In this document: positions 42,309-50,664 of the stretch, piece after piece
How the letters are laid out: each line of letters starts with the position of its first letter
Position numbering within the stretch: the stretch's first letter is position 1
NCBI RefSeq assembly: GCF_003202285.1
Contig: NZ_MASW01000002.1
Coordinates: 1,178,001-1,242,000 of the forward strand
Origin: Prauserella muralis
GTDB taxonomy: Bacteria; Actinomycetota; Actinomycetes; Mycobacteriales; Pseudonocardiaceae
Direction: 5' to 3'
Length of the DNA: 64,000 bases
The notes under the pieces: model-generated
Told to the model about the DNA's origin: nothing
Seen by the model: only the letters and a program-made list of their open reading frames with translations
Databases searched by the model: none
Translations under genes and position numbers: made by a program

Positions 42309-43855
42309 TGAGTGGATCGGTGGCGGAGCATGCCGATGCCAGGAGCGAGTCCGACGGTGATCAGCTGGTCGAGCTGAGCCAGGTCACCAAGACCTATCGG
42401 GGAGTGCACGCGATCCGCGACGTCGACTTCGGCCTGCGGGCCGGTGAGGTGCACGCACTGGTCGGTGAGAACGGCGCGGGAAAGTCCACCCTGTGCAAGA
42501 TCCTCGCCGGCGCGGTGCGGCACTCCAGCGGTGAGATGCGAGTCGGAGGACAGACGGTCGCGTTCCGCCGCCCGCACGAAGCCCTCGAACACGGGATCGC
42601 GATGGTGTACCAGGAGACCAGCCTGGTGCCGACCATGACGGCCGCGCAAAACATCGAGCTGGGTCACGAGAAGCTGCTCACCCGGTTCCGTTCGCTCAAC
42701 ATCAACGCTCAGCAGCTGCTGCAGTCGATGAATTTCCAGGTCGAGCCCGCTGCATACGTGTCGACACTCGGTGCGGCGAAGAAGCAGATGGTCGAGATCG
42801 CCCGGGCGCTGCGGTCGCAAGCGCAGACCATCATCTTCGACGAACCCACGGCCGCACTCACACCAGAGGAGACGCTGCACCTGTTCGACGTCATCAGCGA
42901 CCTGCGTGCGGCCGGGATCGGCATCATCTATGTCTCGCATGCGATCGAGGAGTCGTTGCAGATCGCCGACCGGGTCACGGTGCTGCGTGACGGTGAGCGA
43001 GTCGCGACACTGCAAGCGAAGAGTACCACGAGGGACGAGATCGTCCGGTACATGGTCGGTCGTGCGTTGACCGGTTCACGGGCGCAGACGAGACCAGTGA
43101 CGGCTGAGCCGGCTCGCCGCCGCAAGGTGCTCGAGGTCGAGAATCTCATCCTGGGCGACATCGTACGTAACATGTCCTTTTCGGCCTATGCGGGTGAGGT
43201 TCTCGGTATCGCAGGTCTGATCGGCAGCGGCAGGACCGAGACGGCGAAGATCATTGCTGGAGAGCTCAAGCGCAACCGCCTGCACGGCGGGCGCGTCCTG
43301 CTGAATGGCAAGCCCGTGCGTTACCGCGTTCCGAAGCAGGCTATCGACGACGGCATCGTCTACATCACAGAAGACCGCAAACTGGACGGGTTCTTCGAGA
43401 CGATGACCATCGCGGACAACCTCTACCTCGGCTACCTGGCCTCGCGCAGGGGCAGGCGCCGCTGGCTGATGTCCGGCCGGCAGCGGGATCGCCTAGCGAA
43501 GGAATGGACCGAGCGTCTGCGCATCAAGGCGATCAACGCGGACGCCAAGATCGTGGAGCTGTCCGGTGGCAACCAGCAGAAGGTCGTGGTGGGCAAGTCA
43601 CTGGTGGCCCAGCCGGAGGTCGTGATCTTCGACGAGCCGACGAAGGGCGTAGACGTCGGGGCCATCGAGGAGATCCACGAGCTCATCCGGCGGCTTGCCG
43701 ACGACGGGAAGGCTGTCATCGTCATCTCGTCATACCTGCCGGAGGTGTTGTCGGTCTCCGATCGCATCCTGGTGGCCCGGTTCGGGCGCACGGTGGCCGA
43801 GTTCAGCCGGGAAGAAGCCACGCAGGAGAAAATCATGTACGCGGCGATCTTCTGA
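42305..43855 (+). CDS. ABC transporter ATPase with two nucleotide-binding domains (sugar type)
   Basis: A protein of 516 residues. The first domain has Walker A GENGAGKSTLC and Walker B TIIFDEPTAALT. The second has a degenerate Walker A (LIGSGRTETAKI) but a good signature LSGGNQQKVVVGKSL and Walker B VVIFDEPTKGVDVG, as usual for RbsA/MglA ATPases. The GTG at 42305 overlaps the previous stop; an ATG follows directly at 42308. It energises the importer formed by the two permeases. It completes the transporter; catabolic genes follow 9 nt downstream. Confidence 0.94.
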   Translation: MMSGSVAEHADARSESDGDQLVELSQVTKTYRGVHAIRDVDFGLRAGEVHALVGENGAGKSTLCKILAGAVRHSSGEMRVGGQTVAFRRPHEALEHGIAMVYQETSLVPTMTAAQNIELGHEKLLTRFRSLNINAQQLLQSMNFQVEPAAYVSTLGAAKKQMVEIARALRSQAQTIIFDEPTAALTPEETLHLFDVISDLRAAGIGIIYVSHAIEESLQIADRVTVLRDGERVATLQAKSTTRDEIVRYMVGRALTGSRAQTRPVTAEPARRRKVLEVENLILGDIVRNMSFSAYAGEVLGIAGLIGSGRTETAKIIAGELKRNRLHGGRVLLNGKPVRYRVPKQAIDDGIVYITEDRKLDGFFETMTIADNLYLGYLASRRGRRRWLMSGRQRDRLAKEWTERLRIKAINADAKIVELSGGNQQKVVVGKSLVAQPEVVIFDEPTKGVDVGAIEEIHELIRRLADDGKAVIVISSYLPEVLSVSDRILVARFGRTVAEFSREEATQEKIMYAAIF

Positions 43856-43864
43856 GGAGTGTGC

Positions 43865-44881
43865 GTGGGAATCCTCGATGCGTCCGTAGGCCTGGTGGAA
43901 GAGCGGTTCGGTGAGCGGCTGGGCACTCAGGTCCGGCTGATCGAGAGATGGCTGGCAGGGGAGGGACTCTCCGACGAGACCGGTGTGCTTGTCCTGCGAA
44001 AGGGCAACGGTGACGAGATCCGCGTGGTGGTCCGGCTGTTCCGTCCAGGATCTGTCGCACGTCACGAGGTCGAGCCGGAGCGGCTGCATCGCCTACTCGT
44101 CGCGTTGGCGAAGACCGGCATCCCGGTTCCTGATCCACTGTGGTTCGACCGGTCGGATGAGCTGTTCGGACACGCGTACTCGGTCGTGCGATGGATGCCG
44201 GGTACGGCGGTAGTGCCCTGGTCGCCCGATGGCAGGCGATTCCTCGCCACCGTGGGGACGGGCCCCGTTGGCGAGCGGTTCTGCGAGGTGCTTGCCGACA
44301 TCCATGCGGTCGATTGGCGTGCCTGCGGACTCGACTTTCTCGGGGAGCCGCCTGGCGGCGAATTCGCCAAGATCAAAGTAGATGATCTCGAAGAGTATCT
44401 GCGCAGGGTTCGGTTCGAGCCCGAGCCGATATTGGCGGATGGCATCGGCTGGCTCCGTGCGAACGCGCCGTGTAGTGACCGCGTTACGCTCCTGCACGGG
44501 GACTACCGCACCGGTAACATGCTCTTCGACGGTTCCCGGATCAGCGCTGTGATCGACTGGGAGTTCGCGGCGCTGGGGGATCCCGGTTACGACCTCGGCT
44601 GGGTGTGCGCCCCATCCAACCGTATGGGCAGCGACCTGGCGTGCATGTTGCTGCCGGAGAAGACGTTTCTGGAACGGTACGAGCACCACAGCGGGGTGCC
44701 CGTCGACATGGCCACGCTGCGGTTCTGGATCACCTATCACCAGGTGCGCCACGCGGTCATGTGGCTGGAGGCCGGACGGTCGTTCCAACAGGGGGGAACC
44801 GACGATCTGCGGCTGGCCCGCATGTACTACACGATGCCAACCATGCGCCGGATGGTCGCGGACCTACTGGAGTACCCGTGA
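43865..44881 (+). CDS. Aminoglycoside-phosphotransferase-fold kinase, LvaA/ACAD10-11-like
   Basis: A protein of 338 residues from the GTG at 43865 with GGAG 5 nt upstream. The kinase motifs are LLHGDYRTGNMLFD (catalytic H-G-D-x-x-x-x-N) and AVIDWEFAALGDPGYDLGW (metal Asp). In the levulinate pathway of Pseudomonas putida, LvaA of this family phosphorylates the 4-hydroxyl of 4-hydroxyacyl-CoA. The same fold is fused to acyl-CoA dehydrogenase in ACAD10/11. Here the gene is followed by a DUF6285-like gene, a CoA ligase and an ACAD10/11-type dehydrogenase, so the same role is inferred. Antibiotic phosphorylation is unlikely. Confidence 0.85.
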   Translation: MGILDASVGLVEERFGERLGTQVRLIERWLAGEGLSDETGVLVLRKGNGDEIRVVVRLFRPGSVARHEVEPERLHRLLVALAKTGIPVPDPLWFDRSDELFGHAYSVVRWMPGTAVVPWSPDGRRFLATVGTGPVGERFCEVLADIHAVDWRACGLDFLGEPPGGEFAKIKVDDLEEYLRRVRFEPEPILADGIGWLRANAPCSDRVTLLHGDYRTGNMLFDGSRISAVIDWEFAALGDPGYDLGWVCAPSNRMGSDLACMLLPEKTFLERYEHHSGVPVDMATLRFWITYHQVRHAVMWLEAGRSFQQGGTDDLRLARMYYTMPTMRRMVADLLEYP

Positions 44882-45243
44882 TCGAACCTGATCGCATGGT
44901 CTCCGCCATCCGCGCCGAGCTCGCGGCGCGCGTGCTGCCCAGGCTGAGCGACGATCGCGCCAGGTCCTCGGTGATCGCCGCTATGGGCATCCTGGGTGAC
45001 CTCGCGCTGCAGATTCGCCAGGACGACAGCTGGCTTCCCGCAGCGGAGACCGCGCTCCGATCCGGCATCGCCCGTTGGCCGGTGACGGTCTCCGGCGACG
45101 CGGATCGTTCCGAGATCCTCGCCGCGACCGAGGAACTCATCACGGGGTTGTGGGCTGCAGGCGAGCCCGAGAAGGAGCTGTTGCAAGACATCCGCTCCGT
45201 CTTGCGTGCCGATCTCGAGCATCAGCTCAAGCGAATCCGCTAG
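44878..45243 (+). CDS. DUF6285-like small protein (possible LvaB counterpart)
   Basis: A protein of 121 residues from a GTG overlapping the kinase stop (GTGA). It is all-helical in appearance: MVSAIRAELAARVLPRLSDD, then ARSSVIAAMGILGDLALQIR, and a C-terminal LLQDIRSVLRADLEHQLKRI. Small proteins of this type regularly accompany APH-fold kinases and acyl-CoA dehydrogenases. In the lva operon the equally small LvaB is needed for LvaA activity. I infer a stabilising or activating subunit for the upstream kinase; the family link to LvaB is from memory. Confidence 0.7.
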   Translation: MIEPDRMVSAIRAELAARVLPRLSDDRARSSVIAAMGILGDLALQIRQDDSWLPAAETALRSGIARWPVTVSGDADRSEILAATEELITGLWAAGEPEKELLQDIRSVLRADLEHQLKRIR

Positions 45244-45252
45244 GAGTACAAC

Positions 45253-46776
45253 ATGGACAGTTTCACCGTGGCCGAGCTGATCCGCAAGCCGCGCACTGCG
45301 CAGCGAGTGAACGAGCGGCGCGTCGCGATCACCTTTCAGGGCACCGATCTGACCTACGACCAGCTCGACGAACGCTCGACGAGGCTGGCTTACGGACTGC
45401 TGGCTCAGGGTTTCACCAAGGGTGACCGGGTCGGCGTGCTCATGTACAACAGGCTCGAGTGGGCGGAGGTGTTCTTCGCCGTCGCCAAGCTGGGCGGTGT
45501 GGTGGTGCCGGTCAACTACCTGCTGAAGCAGCCCGAGGTGGAACACATCCTATCCGACTGTGGCGCGCGCTGGGTCGTCTACGAGCAGTCGCTGGCCGCG
45601 TCGGTGCCGCATACCCGCCAAAGGATCCATGTGGGGGTCGGCGCGGACGATGCCGACATGTCGTACGACGAGCTGATCGCGGCGCCTGCCTCTGCCGACG
45701 CACTCCCCGCGGTGATGGCTGACGACTTGTTCCTGCTGCAGTACACCTCGGGGACGACGGGGACGCCGAAGGGAGCGATGCACACGCATTCCACGGTGCT
45801 GTGGAATAGCTTCCACCAGATCCTGGACTACCGGGTCACCGCCGACGAGGTCTTTCTCGTCGTTCCGGCGCTGTGCTGGGCGGCCGGGTTCCACGACATC
45901 GCGCTGGCGACCCTTTGGCAGGGGGGCCGGGTCGTGCTCAGTCCCAGTACCGGTTTCGAGTCGACGCGGTTTCTGGAGACCGTGCAGCGGGAGCGGATCA
46001 CCTCGACGTTGCTGGTGCCTACCGTGCTCAAGCGGGTGTTCGCCGAGCCGGCCTTCGACAGCTACGACCTGTCGTCACTGCGCATCATCTGCAGTGGGGG
46101 TGAACCGGTGCCCGTCACCGCGATCGAGGACGCGCGGCGCAAGCTGCCCACCTGCGCGCTGCTGCAGGTTTACGGTATGAGCGAGTTCCCCACGATGATG
46201 CTCTATCTCGACGCGCCGGACGCTGTCCGCAAGATCGGTTCGGCGGGCCGGGCCTGCAGCGCAGCCGAGATCAGAATTGTCGACGACAAGGAACAGGACG
46301 TTCCGCCCGGTACGGTGGGCGAGATCATCTGCCGCTCTCCGGCCACCATGTTGGGCTACTACGGCAGGCCGGAGGCGACAGCGAGCGCACTGGTGAACGG
46401 CTGGCTGCACACCGGAGACCTCGCGACCGTCGACGACGAGGGCTATGTCTACATTTCCGGGCGATCCAAGGACATGATCATCACCGGCGGGCTCAACGTG
46501 TACCCGGCTGAGATCGAACGTGTGCTGGCCCAGCACCCGGCTGTGCTGGAGGCGGCCGTGGTCGGGCGGCCCGACGCGAAATGGGGTGAAGTCGGTGAGG
46601 CGCTGGTGGTGTGCCATGCCGGCGCGACGGTGGCCGAAGGGGAGCTGTCCGCGTACCTCAAGGAACAACTCGCCGCCTACAAGGTTCCCAGGCGGTTCGT
46701 CCTCACCGAAGCACCGCTGCCCCGTACCACATCCGGGAAGGTGCAGAAGTTCAAGGTGCAGGAGAAGCTGGCATGA
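45253..46776 (+). CDS. Acyl-CoA ligase (AMP-forming)
   Basis: A protein of 507 residues. The adenylate-forming motifs are intact: P-loop LLQYTSGTTGTPKGAMHTH, A5-like LLQVYGMSEFPTMM, A7/A8 WLHTGDLATVDDEGYVYISG and GRSKDMIITGGLNVYPAEIE, and the catalytic Lys in TTSGKVQKFKV. It activates a carboxylic acid to its CoA thioester with ATP. In the proposed pathway this is the entry step after uptake (LvaE role). It overlaps the acyl-CoA dehydrogenase gene (ATGA). Chain length cannot be predicted. Confidence 0.94.
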   Translation: MDSFTVAELIRKPRTAQRVNERRVAITFQGTDLTYDQLDERSTRLAYGLLAQGFTKGDRVGVLMYNRLEWAEVFFAVAKLGGVVVPVNYLLKQPEVEHILSDCGARWVVYEQSLAASVPHTRQRIHVGVGADDADMSYDELIAAPASADALPAVMADDLFLLQYTSGTTGTPKGAMHTHSTVLWNSFHQILDYRVTADEVFLVVPALCWAAGFHDIALATLWQGGRVVLSPSTGFESTRFLETVQRERITSTLLVPTVLKRVFAEPAFDSYDLSSLRIICSGGEPVPVTAIEDARRKLPTCALLQVYGMSEFPTMMLYLDAPDAVRKIGSAGRACSAAEIRIVDDKEQDVPPGTVGEIICRSPATMLGYYGRPEATASALVNGWLHTGDLATVDDEGYVYISGRSKDMIITGGLNVYPAEIERVLAQHPAVLEAAVVGRPDAKWGEVGEALVVCHAGATVAEGELSAYLKEQLAAYKVPRRFVLTEAPLPRTTSGKVQKFKVQEKLA

Positions 46777-48092
46777 GCTGGGAGTTCAGCACCGAGCCGG
46801 AGTTCGGCGAGCAGCTGGCGTGGATGCGCGAGTTCGTCGACGAGACGATCGCTCCGCTGGAGACGCTCGACCTCGACGACGACGCGTTCCGCACGGCCAT
46901 CGCACCGCTGCAGCGGGAGGTCAAGGCACGTGGGCTGTGGGCGGCCCATCTCGATCCCGAGCTCGGCGGGCAGGGCTTCGGACAGGTCAAGCTCGGCCTG
47001 ATGCACGAGGTCATCGGTCGGTCGAGACTCGCCCCTTACGTCTTCGGTAACCAGCCCCCGGACTCCGGCAACTCGGAGATCCTCGCACGCTTCGGCAGCT
47101 CCGAACAGAAGGAGCGTTACCTGTTTCCCTTGCTCGCCGGGACGATGCGGTCCGCGTATGCGATGACCGAGCCGGACGCGGGCGCCGATCCCACGCTGCT
47201 CACGACGGCCGCGGTACAGGACGGAGCGGACTGGGTGCTCGACGGGCGGAAGTGGTTCATCACCAACGCGTCCGTCGCCGACTTCTTCATCGTCATGGCG
47301 GTCACGGATCCGGACGCGCAACCGCATTGGCGCGCGTCGCAGTTCCTCGTGCCTGCCGGCACGGCCGGGCTCAGCGTTGAGCGAGAACTTGGCTCGATGG
47401 AAGACCCCCGACCCCGGCCCGATCGCCTTGACAACCATGCCGAGATGACGTTGGCAGGCGTGCGGGTGCCGGGCGGCGCGATGCTGGGCGAACGCGGTGC
47501 TGGGTTCTCGATCGCGCAAAGCAGGCTCGGTCCCGGTCGCATTCACCACTGCATGCGCTGGGTCGGACAGGCGCAACGGGCGCTCGACATGCTTTGTGAG
47601 CGAGCGTTGTACCGTTTCTCGCACGGTTCGGTGCTCGCCGAGAAACAGACTGTGCAGAACTGGATCGCCGAATCGTGGGCCGAACTGAACGCGTTGCGGC
47701 TGATGACGTTACAGGCTGCCTGGGTCATCGACACCCACGGTGTGCGTGCCGCGACGACGCACATCAGTGCGATCAAGTTCTGGGGAGCGGGAGTCCTGCA
47801 CGACGTCATCGACCGAGCGCTGCAGGCGCACGGCTCCCTGGGCTACTCCTCGGACCTGCCGCTGGAGGACATGTACCGCCGGGCGCGTGCGGCGCGCATC
47901 TACGACGGACCGGACGAGGTGCACCGCCAGGCGGTCGCCAGGCGGGTGCTCCGAGGCTACGCAGCGCCCGGCGACCACCGGCCCACCGAGCTGGCGCCGG
48001 CACGCAGGATACAGGCGGAACGGCTGGTGGCCGAGCTGTCACAGCCGCTCCAGCACGGCGGCGGTGACCGAGGCGGTGCCCGTCGCCGGTGA
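46773..48092 (+). CDS. Acyl-CoA dehydrogenase of ACAD10/11 type (LvaC-like)
   Basis: A protein of 439 residues, longer than the 380-390 of ordinary acyl-CoA dehydrogenases. The flavin motif is AYAMTEPDAGADPTLL, then GRKWFITNASVADFF; the insert SMEDPRPRPDRLDNHAEMTL and the end IYDGPDEVHRQAVARRVLRG are typical of the ACAD10/11 group. Ordinary members have YEGTSEI where this has YDGPDEV, so the base Glu is changed. Family members act on 4-phosphoacyl-CoA to give 2-enoyl-CoA. It is the last gene of the nine-gene operon, and its 3' end overlaps the convergent dehydrogenase by 54 nt. Confidence 0.9.
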   Translation: MSWEFSTEPEFGEQLAWMREFVDETIAPLETLDLDDDAFRTAIAPLQREVKARGLWAAHLDPELGGQGFGQVKLGLMHEVIGRSRLAPYVFGNQPPDSGNSEILARFGSSEQKERYLFPLLAGTMRSAYAMTEPDAGADPTLLTTAAVQDGADWVLDGRKWFITNASVADFFIVMAVTDPDAQPHWRASQFLVPAGTAGLSVERELGSMEDPRPRPDRLDNHAEMTLAGVRVPGGAMLGERGAGFSIAQSRLGPGRIHHCMRWVGQAQRALDMLCERALYRFSHGSVLAEKQTVQNWIAESWAELNALRLMTLQAAWVIDTHGVRAATTHISAIKFWGAGVLHDVIDRALQAHGSLGYSSDLPLEDMYRRARAARIYDGPDEVHRQAVARRVLRGYAAPGDHRPTELAPARRIQAERLVAELSQPLQHGGGDRGGARRR

Positions 48093-49118
48093 CCCGGCCG
48101 CGGTCAGTGCGACGGCGCCGTCGGCGTAGGCGCGCTCGACCGCGGCGCGCACGGCCGCGGCGGCCGGGTCGTGGCCGGTGTGCTCCAGCAGCAGCGCGAG
48201 GCTGAGCAGCTGCGAGGTCGGGTTGGCGAGCCCCCGCCCGGCCAGGGACGGGGCGCTGCCGTGGATGGGTTCGAAGTAGGCGGCCCCGTCGCCGATGTTG
48301 GCCGCGCCGCACATGCCGAGCCCGCCCACGGTGGCGGCGGCCAGGTCACTGAGGATGTCGCCCAGGAAGTTCTCCATCACCAGCACGTCGAACCGCTCCG
48401 GATGGGCCACCAGGTCGTGCGCGGCCGCGTCGGCGTAGAGGTGCCGTGCGGCGACGTCCGGGTAGTCGGCGGCCACCTCGTCGAACACCGCGCGGAACAG
48501 CGCGAAGCTGCGCAGCACGTTGCTCTTGTCCACGCACACGACCTCCGGTCGCGCCCGCCTGCCGCCGCCGGCTCGCCTGCGGGCGAGCTCGAACGCGTAC
48601 CGCACGACCCGCCGGGTCCCCGTCCTGGTCACCAGGAGCTGGTCGGCGGCGGCGTCGCGGGCCACCACGCCGGCGCCCCGCGACGCGTACAGGCCCTCGG
48701 TGTTCTCCCGGACGAGGACGTAGTCGATCTCGCCCGGTTCGTGCCGGGTCGCGCCACGAACCCCGGGCAGCAGCCGCACGGGCCGGACGTTGGCGAACGT
48801 GTCGAGCCCCGTGCGCAGCACACCGCCGAGCAGCCCGGCCTCGGTGCCGTCCGGGTGGCGGACGTCCGGAAGCCCCACCGGGCCCTTGAGCACCGCGTCG
48901 GCGGTGGCCAGCCGCTCGAGGGCACCCGGATCGACGGCCCGGCCCGTGCGCCGGTAGTGCTCGGCCCCGGCGGGCTCCTCACGGACATCCAGGGTGATCC
49001 CGTGCCGCTGCGCCACGGCGCGCAGCACCGTCAGCGCGCTCTCCACCAGTTCCGGGCCGATCCCGTCACCGCGGATCACGGCGACGCTCAGCGTGCGGCC
49101 GGGCTGCTCAGGCGCCAT
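48039..49118 (-). CDS. Isocitrate/isopropylmalate-family dehydrogenase
   Basis: A protein of 359 residues from the ATG at 49118 (a GTG at 49124 is also possible). The family motifs are VIRGDGIGPELVESALTVL, substrate Arg in VRPVRLLPG, DYVLVRENTEGLYAS, the catalytic Lys in CVDKSNVLR, metal Asp in FLGDILSDLAAATVGGLG and the NAD loop IHGSAP. It oxidatively decarboxylates a 2-hydroxy-3-carboxy acid (isocitrate, isopropylmalate, tartrate/malate types). In a tricarboxylate locus an isocitrate-like substrate is plausible. It overlaps the flavoprotein gene by 11 nt. Confidence 0.9.
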   Translation of the reverse strand: MAPEQPGRTLSVAVIRGDGIGPELVESALTVLRAVAQRHGITLDVREEPAGAEHYRRTGRAVDPGALERLATADAVLKGPVGLPDVRHPDGTEAGLLGGVLRTGLDTFANVRPVRLLPGVRGATRHEPGEIDYVLVRENTEGLYASRGAGVVARDAAADQLLVTRTGTRRVVRYAFELARRRAGGGRRARPEVVCVDKSNVLRSFALFRAVFDEVAADYPDVAARHLYADAAAHDLVAHPERFDVLVMENFLGDILSDLAAATVGGLGMCGAANIGDGAAYFEPIHGSAPSLAGRGLANPTSQLLSLALLLEHTGHDPAAAAVRAAVERAYADGAVALTAAGSPATGTASVTAAVLERL

Positions 49119-50586
49119 GCGCACCCGCCCCCGTGCCCGCGATCCGGCCGAACACCGAACCGTTGGTGAGGCCGCTGCCGCCGGGATAGTTGAAGTAGAA
49201 GATGCCGCCGACCAGCTCTCCCGCCGCGTACAGCCCGGGAATGGGGGACAGGTCGGTGTCGAGGACCTCGGCGTCGGTGTTGATGCGCACGCCCCCGAAG
49301 GTAAAGGTGATGCCGCACGTCACCGCGTAGGCCTCGAACGGGCCTTGCTCGATGCGGTTGGCCCAGTTGGTCTTGTCCACCGCCAGCCCGTGGGTGCGCC
49401 GCCCGTCCTTGACGTTGGGGTTGAACGGGACGTCCGTGCCGACGGCGGCGTTGTAGGCGGCCAGTTCGGTGAGGAAGCCGTCGGCGTCGACACCGTCGAG
49501 CTTGCGGGCCAGCTCCTCCAGGGTGGGCGCGGTGACCTTGGTGACCTGGCGGATGCGGTACTCGTCGCGCAGCAGGTGGCTCACCTGCTGGTCGAAGACC
49601 TGCCACGCGAAATGGCCCGGCTGTTCCAGGATGCGCCGCCCGTACTTGGCGTAGGTGTAGTTGCGGAAGTCGGCGCCCTCGTCGACGAAGCGCCTGCCGT
49701 TGGCGTTGACCATGATGCCCCACGGATAGCTGTGCTTCTGGAAGTTGTCGCCGACCGAGAGATCGCCGAACTCGGGCGCGTTGAGCTCCCACCCGACGGC
49801 GTGGCAGCCGGACCAGTTGCCGACCGGGCTGGCCCCGGCCTCCAGTGCCATGCGGATGCCGTCACCGGTGTTGAACTTGGTGCCGCGCACCTTCGCCAGG
49901 TCCCAGGCGGGCCCGAGGTACTTGGTGCGCATCTCGGTGTTGGCCTGGAAACCGCCGCTGGCCAGCACCACCGCGTCGGCTCGCTCGTCGCGGGTCGGCC
50001 CGTCCTGCCGGACCGTGACGCCATGCACGCCGCCGCTGTCGTGCAGCAGCGACATCGCCCTCGCGCCGTACTCGATGCGCACACCCTCGCGCTCGGCAGC
50101 CTTGGTCAGCGCCTCCACCAGTCCGGGCCCGCCGCCGGAGGCCTCGACCGTCAGCCCACCCCAGAACGTGAACCTGCCCCCGACCTGGAAGGCCTGCCTG
50201 CCGTAGATGGGAACGAACCGCACTCCCTTGCCCGCCATCCAGCGCAGGGTGGGCATGCTCCGCTCGACGAGCAGCGCCGCCAGGTCCGGATCGGTGCGGT
50301 ACTCGGTCACGCGCGCCAGGTCGTCCAGAAAGGACTCGGCGGGGTAGGCCCCGAAGTCGGTCCTGGCGATCTCCTCGTCGGTGAGGTCGGGCATCAGCCG
50401 GCGGAGGTCCTCGACCCCGTCGTAGGCGACCCGCATCGCGCCCGCCGTGAACGCGGTGTTGCCGCCGCGCAGCGGCTCCGGCGCCCGCTCCAGCACGAGC
50501 ACCTCGGCCCCCTGCTCGCGCGCCGCGAGAGCCGCGCAGAGTGCCGCGTTGCCGGCTCCGACGACGATCACCTTCCGAGACTGCAT
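49108..50586 (-). CDS. FAD-dependent tricarballylate dehydrogenase-like protein (TcuA family)
   Basis: A protein of 492 residues from an ATG with an AGGAG site. The FAD dinucleotide motif is VIVVGAGNAALCAALAAREQ; then RGGNTAFTAGAMRVAY and a C-terminal GLYAAGELVGGIFYFNYPGG, SGLTNGSVFGRIAG. This is the fumarate reductase/succinate dehydrogenase flavoprotein fold in the TcuA subgroup, which oxidises tricarballylate to cis-aconitate. The neighbouring Tct transporter and PrpF support a tricarboxylate substrate. It is divergent from the GntR gene, with the shared 11-bp element between them. Confidence 0.88.
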   Translation of the reverse strand: MQSRKVIVVGAGNAALCAALAAREQGAEVLVLERAPEPLRGGNTAFTAGAMRVAYDGVEDLRRLMPDLTDEEIARTDFGAYPAESFLDDLARVTEYRTDPDLAALLVERSMPTLRWMAGKGVRFVPIYGRQAFQVGGRFTFWGGLTVEASGGGPGLVEALTKAAEREGVRIEYGARAMSLLHDSGGVHGVTVRQDGPTRDERADAVVLASGGFQANTEMRTKYLGPAWDLAKVRGTKFNTGDGIRMALEAGASPVGNWSGCHAVGWELNAPEFGDLSVGDNFQKHSYPWGIMVNANGRRFVDEGADFRNYTYAKYGRRILEQPGHFAWQVFDQQVSHLLRDEYRIRQVTKVTAPTLEELARKLDGVDADGFLTELAAYNAAVGTDVPFNPNVKDGRRTHGLAVDKTNWANRIEQGPFEAYAVTCGITFTFGGVRINTDAEVLDTDLSPIPGLYAAGELVGGIFYFNYPGGSGLTNGSVFGRIAGTGAGAHGA

Positions 50587-50603
50587 GACTCCTCGCATTC
50601 AGT

Positions 50604-50614
50604 TTGCATTCAAT
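50604..50614. promoter_or_regulatory. Candidate GntR element, copy 1
   Basis: TTGCATTCAAT lies 18 nt upstream of the TcuA-like start, between it and the divergent GntR gene. It has TTG-N4-CAA symmetry and recurs as TTGTATTCAAT in front of the PrpF-family gene (56905-56915, minus strand), at nearly the same distance from the start codon. Confidence 0.5.
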
Positions 50615-50664
50615 GATGGACGTTTCGTACTCAAGTTGCCGACGACCGGAGAGCGCCAGGTATC

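Noticed and set aside
43865-44881. Aminoglycoside resistance kinase
   Set aside because: The fold is shared, but the operon context (DUF6285-like, CoA ligase, ACAD10/11-type dehydrogenase) argues for an acyl-CoA-directed kinase.
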